Below, piece after piece: positions 54,765 to 61,770 of a DNA stretch of 64,000 nucleotides (the first letter of the stretch is position 1; each line of letters begins with the position of its first letter). The notes beneath the pieces were generated by a model that was not told the DNA's origin, searched no databases, and saw nothing but the letters and a program-made list of their open reading frames with translations. The DNA is from Crystallibacter permensis (GTDB lineage Bacteria; Actinomycetota; Actinomycetes; Actinomycetales; Micrococcaceae). The translations under genes and the position numbers were made by a program. The stretch covers positions 124,001-188,000 of the forward strand of contig NZ_JAODLR010000007.1 in assembly GCF_025960875.1 (NCBI RefSeq). The letters are read 5' to 3'.

Positions 54765-55691
54765 ATGCTGAGCCGCATTGCGGAATCCCTGTTCTGGATA
54801 GGCAGGTATGTGGAACGCGCCGATGGCACGGCCCGCATCCTGGACGTCAATCTGGAGCGGCTGAACCAACTGCAGCCGGACGAGCAGCGCCTGGTGTCGC
54901 GGCAGCTGCTTGGGATCATGGGTTCGCGGCCCGACAGCGATGACTTCGGCCTGGGGGATCTGCTGAACAAGCTCGCCTATGACCGGGTGAGCCCGACGTC
55001 CATTGCCGGTGCACTCGGGGCCGCACGCGAAAACGCCCGCCGGGCACGCGAGACCGTTTCCTCGACGCTCTGGGAAGGGCTGAACACCACCTGGTACGGG
55101 CTCAGCCAGCACCGCAAGGACGTCGTGGGCACGTACCGGTTCTGCCACTGGGTGCTGGAGCGCACGGCCATGATCAAAGGCCTGGCCGATACCACCATGA
55201 GCCACGACGAGAGCTGGCAGTTCCTTGCCCTGGGCCGCAGCCTCGAAAGGGCGGACATGACGGCCCGCATGCTCGCCACCCAGGGCGTGCTCTCTGCCGG
55301 GCTGTCCTGGGTGAACATGCTGCGTTGCGCGGGAGCTTACGAGTCCTTTCTCCGCACCCGGCGTGGGGCCTCCGGCGAAGAGCAGGCCGCGGAGTTCCTG
55401 CTGCTGGACCGGTTGTTTCCGCGGTCCATTGTCTACGCGCTGAGCGACGCGGAAAAGGCCCTCGAGCGTCTGGATCCGTCCTACCAACGCATCGGCTTCA
55501 TCAACGACGCACGCAGGATTGTCGGCCAGGCCCGCACCTTCCTGGAGTTCCACCAGCCCGATGACCTGCTGGCCGAGTTGCCCGAGCACATGGACCGCGT
55601 CCAAAGGGCCTGTGCCCAGGCCTCCGATGCCGTGACCCGGACCTACTTCGCCCAGCCCATCGATCTGTCCTGGGTAGGGGAAGTGTCATGA
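54765..55691 (+). CDS. Alpha-E domain protein
   Basis: A 308-residue all-helical protein of the alpha-E family. It starts MLSRIAESLFWIGRYVERADGTARILDV and contains the repeated helix motif FLALGRSLERADMTARML. Alpha-E proteins nearly always accompany permuted ATP-grasp and transglutaminase-like genes, and are thought to be a partner or substrate-carrying subunit. The open frame extends to 54645, but GGAGG at about 54750 and homology fix the ATG at 54765. It overlaps the next gene by four bases (ATGA). Confidence 0.9.
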   Translation: MLSRIAESLFWIGRYVERADGTARILDVNLERLNQLQPDEQRLVSRQLLGIMGSRPDSDDFGLGDLLNKLAYDRVSPTSIAGALGAARENARRARETVSSTLWEGLNTTWYGLSQHRKDVVGTYRFCHWVLERTAMIKGLADTTMSHDESWQFLALGRSLERADMTARMLATQGVLSAGLSWVNMLRCAGAYESFLRTRRGASGEEQAAEFLLLDRLFPRSIVYALSDAEKALERLDPSYQRIGFINDARRIVGQARTFLEFHQPDDLLAELPEHMDRVQRACAQASDAVTRTYFAQPIDLSWVGEVS

Positions 55692-56539
55692 GCCGCCTGC
55701 GCATAGAACACCGGACCGGATACCGCTACGACCGCAGCGTCACGCTCTCCTATAACGAGGCACGGATGACGCCCCTCACCGACTCCCAGCAAGTGGTGCT
55801 GGAATCGTCCCTGACGGTCAGCCCTTCGAGCGCCGTCGTCAGCAATTACCGCGATTACTGGGGCACCCGGGTGACGGCCTTCGACATGCAGACGGCGCAC
55901 GACTTCCTCGAAGTCACGTCCCTGACCACTGTAGAGGTCCACCGCAGCCAGAGGATTCCGGTCGTGGAGGAAACGGCGGACTGGGACGTGCTGCGGTCGG
56001 ATCCGGTCCTGGACGACTATGCCGATTGGCTGCCGCAGACCCGCCTCAGCGAGCCTGGGGAAGAGGTCCAGGCATCGGTGCGTGAGTTCACGGAAGGCCT
56101 GCCGCCGCATGAAGCCGCCCATGCCCTCATGGCCTGGCTGAAGGCGGAAATGCAGTATGTTCCCGGCGTCACGGGTGTGCAGTCCAACGCCGAAGAAGTA
56201 TGGAATCACCGCAAGGGCGTCTGCCAGGACCTGGCGCACCTGGGCATCGGCGCGCTGCGCGGCCTCGGCATCCCGGCCCGGTACGTCTCCGGGTACCTGC
56301 ATCCCAAGCGGGACGCGGGCATCGGCGAAACGGTAACGGGCGAGTCCCACGCCTGGCTGGAGTGGTGGGACGGAGAATGGCGCAGCTGGGATCCCACCAA
56401 CGCCGTCCCGATCAGTGACCTGCATGTGTCCGTGGCACGCGGCAGGGACTACCGCGACGTCTCTCCGCTGAAGGGCATACTTTCCGGCGGCGGCGGGTCC
56501 GAACTCAAGGTGCAGGTCGAGGTAACCCGGCTGGCATGA
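55688..56539 (+). CDS. Transglutaminase-like cysteine protease-fold protein
   Basis: A 283-residue protein with an N-terminal beta domain (RLRIEHRTGYRYDRSVTLSYNEARM) and a transglutaminase-like core. The catalytic triad is visible as Cys179 in KGVCQDLAHLGI, His221 in ESHAWLEWW and Asp235 in SWDPTNA. Such enzymes cleave or transfer amide bonds. In this context it may trim, release or cross-link the product of the ATP-grasp enzyme, which is inference. The start overlaps the alpha-E stop and the stop lies near the adenine deaminase start. Confidence 0.92.
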   Translation: MSRLRIEHRTGYRYDRSVTLSYNEARMTPLTDSQQVVLESSLTVSPSSAVVSNYRDYWGTRVTAFDMQTAHDFLEVTSLTTVEVHRSQRIPVVEETADWDVLRSDPVLDDYADWLPQTRLSEPGEEVQASVREFTEGLPPHEAAHALMAWLKAEMQYVPGVTGVQSNAEEVWNHRKGVCQDLAHLGIGALRGLGIPARYVSGYLHPKRDAGIGETVTGESHAWLEWWDGEWRSWDPTNAVPISDLHVSVARGRDYRDVSPLKGILSGGGGSELKVQVEVTRLA

Positions 56540-56556
56540 AGACGCAGAGGAGCGAA

Positions 56557-57552
56557 ATGACCGAGCTACCTACCGTGGAACTCCACATCCACATCGAGGG
56601 AACGCTGGAGCCGGAGCTGATCTTCCGGCTAGCCGAACGCAACGGCATCGAGCTGCCGTATGGAGACATCGAAGAGCTGCGCCGGCACTATGAGTTCATC
56701 GACCTGCAGTCTTTTCTGGATTTGTACTACAGCAATATGGCCGTGCTCCGGACCGCGGATGATTTCGCTGACATGACCAGGGCGTACCTGACGCGGGCGG
56801 CCGCTGCGGGGGTCCGTCACGCCGAAATCATGGTGGACCCGCAGGCCCACCTGTCACGCGGAATTCCGTTGGCCACTTCGGTGGGAGCCGTTGCCGAAGT
56901 GTTGGCGAAGAGTGAATCCGAATTCGGAGTCAGCACTGAGCTGATAGCCGCATTCCTGCGGGATCGCCCCGTGGAAGAGGCACTCGCCGTACTGGACGAG
57001 CTGCTTGAGATGGAAGTGCCGATCATCGGTATTGGCCTGGATTCAGCCGAGCGGGACAACCCGCCCCGGAACTTCGTGGCACTGTACGAGAGGGCCCGTC
57101 AAGCGGGCCTCAAGTGCGTAGCACACGCGGGGGAGGAGGGGCCGCCGGACTATATCCGCGAGGCGCTGGATCTGCTGGCGGTGGACAGGATCGACCACGG
57201 CATCCGGTGCATGGAGGACGAGGAACTGGTGGAGCGCCTCGTCGCCGAGCAGGTTCCGCTCACTGTCTGCCCGCTATCCAACGTGCGGCTGCGGGCTGTG
57301 GACACATTGCCCGAGCACCCTCTGCCGCGGATGCTGCAGCGCGGCCTGAACGTCTCCGTAAACTCGGACGATCCGGCGTACTTCGGCGGTTATATGGACG
57401 AGAATTTCCGTCAGGTGCGTGCAGCCTTCGGTTTCAGTACCGCACAGCTGGCCGATCTGGCCGCTAACTCCGTCAGGTCCGCCTTCCTGACGGACACGCG
57501 CCGGCGCGAATTGCTGGCCGAGGTCGAACAGTGGCGGCAACAGCACCGGTAG
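56557..57552 (+). CDS. Adenine deaminase, adenosine-deaminase family type 2
   Basis: Predicted to convert adenine to hypoxanthine in purine salvage. The 331-residue amidohydrolase has metal ligands in ELHIHIEG, the HAGEEGPPDYI block with the conserved His and Glu, IDHGIRC, and SDDPAYFGGY. The last, together with HAGEEGPP and GLDSAE, marks the adenine (Aah1-like) rather than adenosine group. An in-frame ATG at 56536 overlaps the upstream stop, but AGAGGAG just before 56557 favours the later ATG. As the last gene of the ATP-grasp operon its link to that system is unexplained. Confidence 0.88.
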   Translation: MTELPTVELHIHIEGTLEPELIFRLAERNGIELPYGDIEELRRHYEFIDLQSFLDLYYSNMAVLRTADDFADMTRAYLTRAAAAGVRHAEIMVDPQAHLSRGIPLATSVGAVAEVLAKSESEFGVSTELIAAFLRDRPVEEALAVLDELLEMEVPIIGIGLDSAERDNPPRNFVALYERARQAGLKCVAHAGEEGPPDYIREALDLLAVDRIDHGIRCMEDEELVERLVAEQVPLTVCPLSNVRLRAVDTLPEHPLPRMLQRGLNVSVNSDDPAYFGGYMDENFRQVRAAFGFSTAQLADLAANSVRSAFLTDTRRRELLAEVEQWRQQHR

Positions 57553-57556
57553 GTCA

Positions 57557-57578
57557 TTACAAGCGCGTAACCTTGTAA
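57557..57578. terminator. Small hairpin between convergent genes
   Basis: TTACAAG (57557-57563) pairs with CTTGTAA (57572-57578) across eight bases. It starts five bases after the adenine deaminase stop and lies before the convergent SDR stop. The stem is AT-rich with no T-run, so termination efficiency is doubtful. Confidence 0.4.
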
Positions 57579-57584
57579 GATCGC

Positions 57585-59027
57585 CTACCAAGGCGACGGC
57601 TTGTAGTCCTTCAGGAAGCAGCCGTACAGATCCACGCCCTCTTCCCCTTGGACCACCGGATCGTAGACACGGGCCGCCCCGTCGACTAGATCCAGCGGGG
57701 CGTGGAAACCCTCGTCAGCCAACCGCATCTTGGTGTGGTGCGGCCGCTCATCGGTAATCCAGCCGGTGTCCACGGCAGTCATCAGGATGCCGTCCTCGGT
57801 GAACATTTCTTCGGCGCTGGTCCGGGTGAGCATGTTCAACGAAGCCTTGGCCATATTGGTGTGCGGATGGCCGGGCCCCTTGTAGCGGCGCGAGAACTGG
57901 CCTTCCATGGCCGACACGTTCACGATGTATTTCCGCCGTGCGGGCGAGGCAGCCATGGCGGGTCGCAGCCGGCTGACCAGCAGGAACGGCGCGGTCACGT
58001 TGCACAGCTGGACTTCGAGCATTTCCAGCGGGTCCACTTGGTCGACAACCTGCGTCCAGCTGTTGATGTGCGTGATGTCCGGTACCAGTCCACCGGCGTC
58101 GATCGCCGTTCCGTTGCTGATCCGCTCCGGCGTCGCGGAACGGGCGGTCAACGCCAGAGCGGTAATCTCGTCTGCTGCAAGCACCGGGTGGGAGGAAACC
58201 GAGCCGGCCAGGGCGATCGGATGCTTGTCATGGGCGTGGCCGAAGGTCACCAGTTCGGGGGCAGCGCCGGATCCTGCGGGCAACGGCTCCGATTCGGCGT
58301 CCACCAGCGGCCGGTAGGCGTTGGGGGAGCGGCGCACGGTCTGGGCGGCATTGTTGATCAGGATGTCCAGCGGACCCGCTTCGGCGACGGAATCGGCCAG
58401 GGCGATGACCTGTGCCGGATCGCGCAGGTCGATCCCGACAATGCGCAGCCGGTGGATCCAGTCTGCACTGTCTTCCAGCGCCATGAAACGGCGCGCGGCA
58501 TCTTTGGGGAAGCGGGTCGTGATCGTGGTGTGGGCGCCGTCGCGCAGCAGCCGCAGGGCGATGTACATGCCGATTTTGGCGCGGCCGCCGGTCAACAGGG
58601 CACGCTTGCCATGCAGGTCGGCCCGCGCTTCGCGTTTGCCGTGGCTGAATGCGGCGCACTCGGGGCAGAGCTGGTGGTAAAAGGCGTCCACCTGGGTGTA
58701 CGGCTGCTTGCAGATGTAGCAGTTCCGCGGCCGGATCAGGTGCCCTGCCACGTCGCCCCGGGCGGAGGAGGTCAGCTGCAGCCCCTGGGTTTCGTCGTCG
58801 ATCCGGTCCTCGGCCGCGGTAGCAGTCCGCGACATGACCTCACGGTCGGCGGCAGCAACGGCGTCGCGCTTCTGGACCTTGCGGTGCCGCTTGACGGACT
58901 TGAACATCTTCCCGGTGGCGCGGCGCACTGCCACATAGTCCGGATGGTCCTCATCCAGCACATGGATCTGCTCGAGCACTTTCACGCACGCGGCGATTTC
59001 TTCCGGGGTCAGGTCTGGCTTGCTCAT
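57585..59027 (-). CDS. SDR-fold protein with N-terminal zinc ribbon
   Basis: A 480-residue protein. The first 90 residues are polar and helical. Then comes a four-cysteine zinc ribbon (NCYICKQPY...LCPECAAF). An SDR domain follows, with cofactor loop LTGGRAKIGMYIALRLL, NNAAQT, and Ser in VNVSAMEGQF. At the YxxxK position the sequence is HTNMAKAS, so Lys is kept but Tyr is Thr. An insertion of about 100 residues lies between NNAAQT and the Ser motif. The ATG at 59027 is preferred over an in-frame GTG at 59042. No substrate can be proposed. Confidence 0.82.
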   Translation of the reverse strand: MSKPDLTPEEIAACVKVLEQIHVLDEDHPDYVAVRRATGKMFKSVKRHRKVQKRDAVAAADREVMSRTATAAEDRIDDETQGLQLTSSARGDVAGHLIRPRNCYICKQPYTQVDAFYHQLCPECAAFSHGKREARADLHGKRALLTGGRAKIGMYIALRLLRDGAHTTITTRFPKDAARRFMALEDSADWIHRLRIVGIDLRDPAQVIALADSVAEAGPLDILINNAAQTVRRSPNAYRPLVDAESEPLPAGSGAAPELVTFGHAHDKHPIALAGSVSSHPVLAADEITALALTARSATPERISNGTAIDAGGLVPDITHINSWTQVVDQVDPLEMLEVQLCNVTAPFLLVSRLRPAMAASPARRKYIVNVSAMEGQFSRRYKGPGHPHTNMAKASLNMLTRTSAEEMFTEDGILMTAVDTGWITDERPHHTKMRLADEGFHAPLDLVDGAARVYDPVVQGEEGVDLYGCFLKDYKPSPW

Positions 59028-59050
59028 GTGGTGCTGTTTCACTCCGGAAG

Positions 59051-59129
59051 ACTTGGCAGGGGATGGCCCGCATTGATACCGGGCCCTGCCAAGTTTACTG
59101 CCCCCGGGCTCCGTCCGTTGAACCCGGGG
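59051..59129 (-). terminator. Two hairpins downstream of glgC
   Basis: ACTTGGCAGGG (59051-59061) pairs with CCCTGCCAAGT (59084-59094), with an inner CCCG/CGGG. CCCCGGG (59102-59108) pairs with CCCGGGG (59123-59129). Both lie in the 115-bp gap after the glgC stop and probably end or attenuate that transcript before the SDR gene. Confidence 0.6.
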
Positions 59130-59142
59130 ACAAGGGACCTGC

Positions 59143-60411
59143 CTACGGGGTGGCGACCGGCGACGAAGCCTGGAGCAGGACTTCCTGGCCCTTGCTCAAT
59201 ACCGTCAATCCGGAATCGGTCACGGCAAAGCCGCGCGCCCGGTCCAGTTCGGCATCAACGCCGATGCTGGCACCGGCAGGCACGTGCACGTTCTTATCCA
59301 GAATGGCCCTGCGGATGACAGCGCCTTCGCCCACCGTAACCTTGTCCATCAGGACGCTGTCCGATACTTCCGCCCGCTCGGCCACAAAGACATTCGTGGC
59401 GAGAACCGAGCCGGAGACCACGGCACCGGAGACCACAACACCCTGGGACAGGATCGAATCGAGCGCGGTACCGGCGGCACCACTGACACCGCGGACCAGT
59501 TTGGCCGGCGGGGAGACGGACTGCCGGGTGTAGATGGGCCACTCAAGGTTGTACAGGTTGAACGCCGGCAGCGGGCTGATCAAATCCATGTGCGCGTCAT
59601 AGTAGGAATCCAGGGTTCCAACGTCGCGCCAGTACTGCTGGTCGGCAGCCGTTGAACCGGGCACCTCATTGGCCGTGAAGTCGTAGACGGCAGCCTCACC
59701 GCGATTCACGAAATACGGGATGATGTCCCCGCCCATGTCGTGGTTCGTGTCCAACCGCTCGGCGTCGGCCTCCAAAGCAGCCAGCAGCGCATCGGTATTG
59801 AACACGTAGTTGCCCATGGACGCCAGGAAGCTGTCCGGATCATCCGGCAGCCCCGGAGTGCTGGCGGGCTTTTCGACAAAGGCCTTGATCCGTGTCGGCG
59901 CCTGCGGGTCGGTTTCGATCACGCCGAACTGGTCAGCGAGCCGCAGCGGCTGGCGGACGGCGGCGACGGATGCCGGTGCACCACTGGCAATATGGTCCTC
60001 AACCATCTGGGAGAAGTCCATCCGGTACACATGGTCCGCCCCGATAACGACGACGATGTCCGGGTTTTCGTCATGGATCAGGTTCAGCGACTGGTAGATC
60101 GCGTTGGCACTGCCCAAAAACCAGCTCTTGCCGCGGCGCTGCTGCGCCGGCACGGATGCCACATAGTTGCCCAGCTGGGTTGCCATCCGCCAGGTCTCGG
60201 AGATGTGCCGGTCAAGACTGTGCGACTTATACTGGGTCAGCACCACAATCTTCCGGTACTCCGAATTGACCAAGTTGGACAGCGCAAAATCGATCAGCCG
60301 ATAGCTGCCTGCAAACGGCACGCCCGGTTTGGCCCTGTCCGCCGTCAATGGCATCAACCGCTTGCCCTCGCCGCCTGCTAAGACTACGGCGAGAACTTTC
60401 TTCTGTGGCAT
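59143..60411 (-). CDS. glgC: Glucose-1-phosphate adenylyltransferase
   Basis: Makes ADP-glucose for glycogen or maltosyl-donor synthesis. The 422-residue protein has the nucleotidyl-transfer loop [27 protein letters not shown], the [14 protein letters not shown] metal site, and VEKPAS with substrate Lys. A C-terminal left-handed beta-helix regulatory domain completes it. The frame is open to 60453. GGGGAAG just before the ATG at 60411 ([14 protein letters not shown]) fixes the start. It is divergent from glgA/glgM, as Rv1213 is from Rv1212c in M. tuberculosis. Confidence 0.97.
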   Translation of the reverse strand: MPQKKVLAVVLAGGEGKRLMPLTADRAKPGVPFAGSYRLIDFALSNLVNSEYRKIVVLTQYKSHSLDRHISETWRMATQLGNYVASVPAQQRRGKSWFLGSANAIYQSLNLIHDENPDIVVVIGADHVYRMDFSQMVEDHIASGAPASVAAVRQPLRLADQFGVIETDPQAPTRIKAFVEKPASTPGLPDDPDSFLASMGNYVFNTDALLAALEADAERLDTNHDMGGDIIPYFVNRGEAAVYDFTANEVPGSTAADQQYWRDVGTLDSYYDAHMDLISPLPAFNLYNLEWPIYTRQSVSPPAKLVRGVSGAAGTALDSILSQGVVVSGAVVSGSVLATNVFVAERAEVSDSVLMDKVTVGEGAVIRRAILDKNVHVPAGASIGVDAELDRARGFAVTDSGLTVLSKGQEVLLQASSPVATP

Positions 60412-60456
60412 TGCATCTTCCCCGTTCAGTCGCTTAGTTCGTCCGTGAACCAACTA

Positions 60457-60476
60457 TGAAGTCCCCCACAACTTCA
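60457..60476. promoter_or_regulatory. Inverted repeat TGAAGT-N8-ACTTCA between glgC and glgA
   Basis: A perfect 6-8-6 inverted repeat, 46 bases from the glgC ATG and 40 bases from the glgA GTG. Its position between two divergent promoters makes it a candidate operator for the pair. Confidence 0.35.
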
Positions 60477-60502
60477 GACTAGAGGAGAACCCCCGGGTGC
60501 AC

Positions 60503-60508
60503 TACGTT
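60503..60508 (+). promoter_or_regulatory. -10 box implying a leaderless glgA transcript
   Basis: TACGTT fits TANNNT and lies seven bases before the GTG at 60516. There is no ribosome-binding site between them. Confidence 0.5.
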
Positions 60509-60515
60509 AGGTTTC

Positions 60516-61712
60516 GTGCGGATAGATATTGTGACGAAGGAATTCCCCCCTGCCATCTATGGCGGCGCTGGTGTTCATGTGGCCGAGCTCAGCCGTGTGC
60601 TGGCAGACAAAGTGGACCTGCGCGTCCACGCGTTCGGGGCTGACCGCCCCGCTGATTTCCATGGGGCGACGGTGCGCAGCTATGCGGTTCCGGCGTCCCT
60701 GAACGAGGCCAATCCGGCGGTCCAGACACTCGGAGTTGACCTCGAAATGCTCGCAGGAATCGAGGGCGCCGACCTGGTCCATTCACACACCTGGTACGCC
60801 AACATGGGCGGACATCTGGCCAGCCTGTTGCACAACATTCCGCACGTGTTAAGCGCGCATTCACTCGAGCCGCTGCGCCCGTGGAAGGCCGAGCAGCTCG
60901 GTGGCGGCTACGCGGTTTCTTCCTGGGTTGAGAAGACTGCCTATGAGGCCGCGGCGGCAATCATTGCGGTGTCCGCCGGAATGCGGAACGACATCCTGCG
61001 CAGTTACCCCAACGTGGACCCGGGCAAGGTGAAGGTCGTCCACAACGGCATCGACGTCGAATTGTGGCAGCGGGATGAAAACGACGACGCCGTTCGTGCC
61101 CTTGGTATTGATCCGTCCCGTCCCAGCGTGGTGTTCGTGGGCAGGATTACCCGTCAAAAGGGCGTGCCGTACCTGTTGCGTGCGGCCAAACTGCTTCCGC
61201 CCGAGGTGCAGGTTGTGCTCTGCGCCGGCGCGGCCGACACGCCGGAACTCGGGGCCCAGGTCAACGCCTTGATCGAAGACCTGCGCGCGGAACGCGACGG
61301 CGTGGTGCTGATCGAGCGGATGCTTCCCCGGAACGAGCTCATCCAGGTGCTCAGCCATGCGACGGCCTTTGCCTGCCCGTCCATTTATGAACCCCTCGGC
61401 ATCGTTAACCTCGAAGCCATGGCCTGCGGTGCCGCGGTCGTCGCCAGCGCCACCGGAGGCATTCCGGAGGTAGTCGACCATGGCGTCACCGGCACGTTGG
61501 TTCCGCTGGAGCAGGTCCAGGACGGCACCGGAACCCCGCTGGATCCCGAAAAGTTCGTGCAGGATTTCGCCGCCGCGTTGACTGAGACGGTCAGCGACCC
61601 GGCCCGCGCCCGGAAGCAGGGCGAGGCCGGACGCCGCCGTGCGGAGGAGCATTTCTCCTGGCATTCCATCGCGGAGACCACCCTTGAGGTCTACCGCAGC
61701 GTACTGAAGTAG
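60516..61712 (+). CDS. glgA: GT4 glycogen synthase / maltose-1-phosphate synthase (GlgA/GlgM)
   Basis: A 398-residue GT-B glycosyltransferase using ADP-glucose. The N-terminal loop KEFPPAIYGGAGVHVAELSRVLA binds the acceptor. VGRITRQKGVPYLL and the EX7E region PSIYEPLGIVNLEAMACGAAVVA are the GT4 donor site. In mycobacteria the orthologue (Rv1212c, GlgM) makes alpha-maltose-1-phosphate for GlgE, so that activity is likely here. Divergence from glgC supports pathway linkage. The GTG start appears leaderless. Confidence 0.92.
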   Translation: MRIDIVTKEFPPAIYGGAGVHVAELSRVLADKVDLRVHAFGADRPADFHGATVRSYAVPASLNEANPAVQTLGVDLEMLAGIEGADLVHSHTWYANMGGHLASLLHNIPHVLSAHSLEPLRPWKAEQLGGGYAVSSWVEKTAYEAAAAIIAVSAGMRNDILRSYPNVDPGKVKVVHNGIDVELWQRDENDDAVRALGIDPSRPSVVFVGRITRQKGVPYLLRAAKLLPPEVQVVLCAGAADTPELGAQVNALIEDLRAERDGVVLIERMLPRNELIQVLSHATAFACPSIYEPLGIVNLEAMACGAAVVASATGGIPEVVDHGVTGTLVPLEQVQDGTGTPLDPEKFVQDFAAALTETVSDPARARKQGEAGRRRAEEHFSWHSIAETTLEVYRSVLK

Positions 61713-61720
61713 AACGCTCG

Positions 61721-61754
61721 GCCCCGCCGAGCCGGCAACTTTGGCCGGCGGGGC
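61721..61754. terminator. Bidirectional hairpin between glgA and the acyl-CoA oxidase gene
   Basis: GCCCCGCC (61721-61728) pairs with GGCGGGGC (61747-61754). An alternative inner stem, GCCGGC/GCCGGC, has a 7-base loop. It lies in the 58-bp gap between convergent genes. Confidence 0.65.
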
Positions 61755-61770
61755 TGGGCGCTTGCGCTTG

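Noticed and set aside
56536-56556. Earlier ATG for adenine deaminase overlapping the transglutaminase stop
   Set aside because: The seven extra residues are polar and unlike homologues, and the AGAGGAG within this stretch is well placed for the ATG at 56557.
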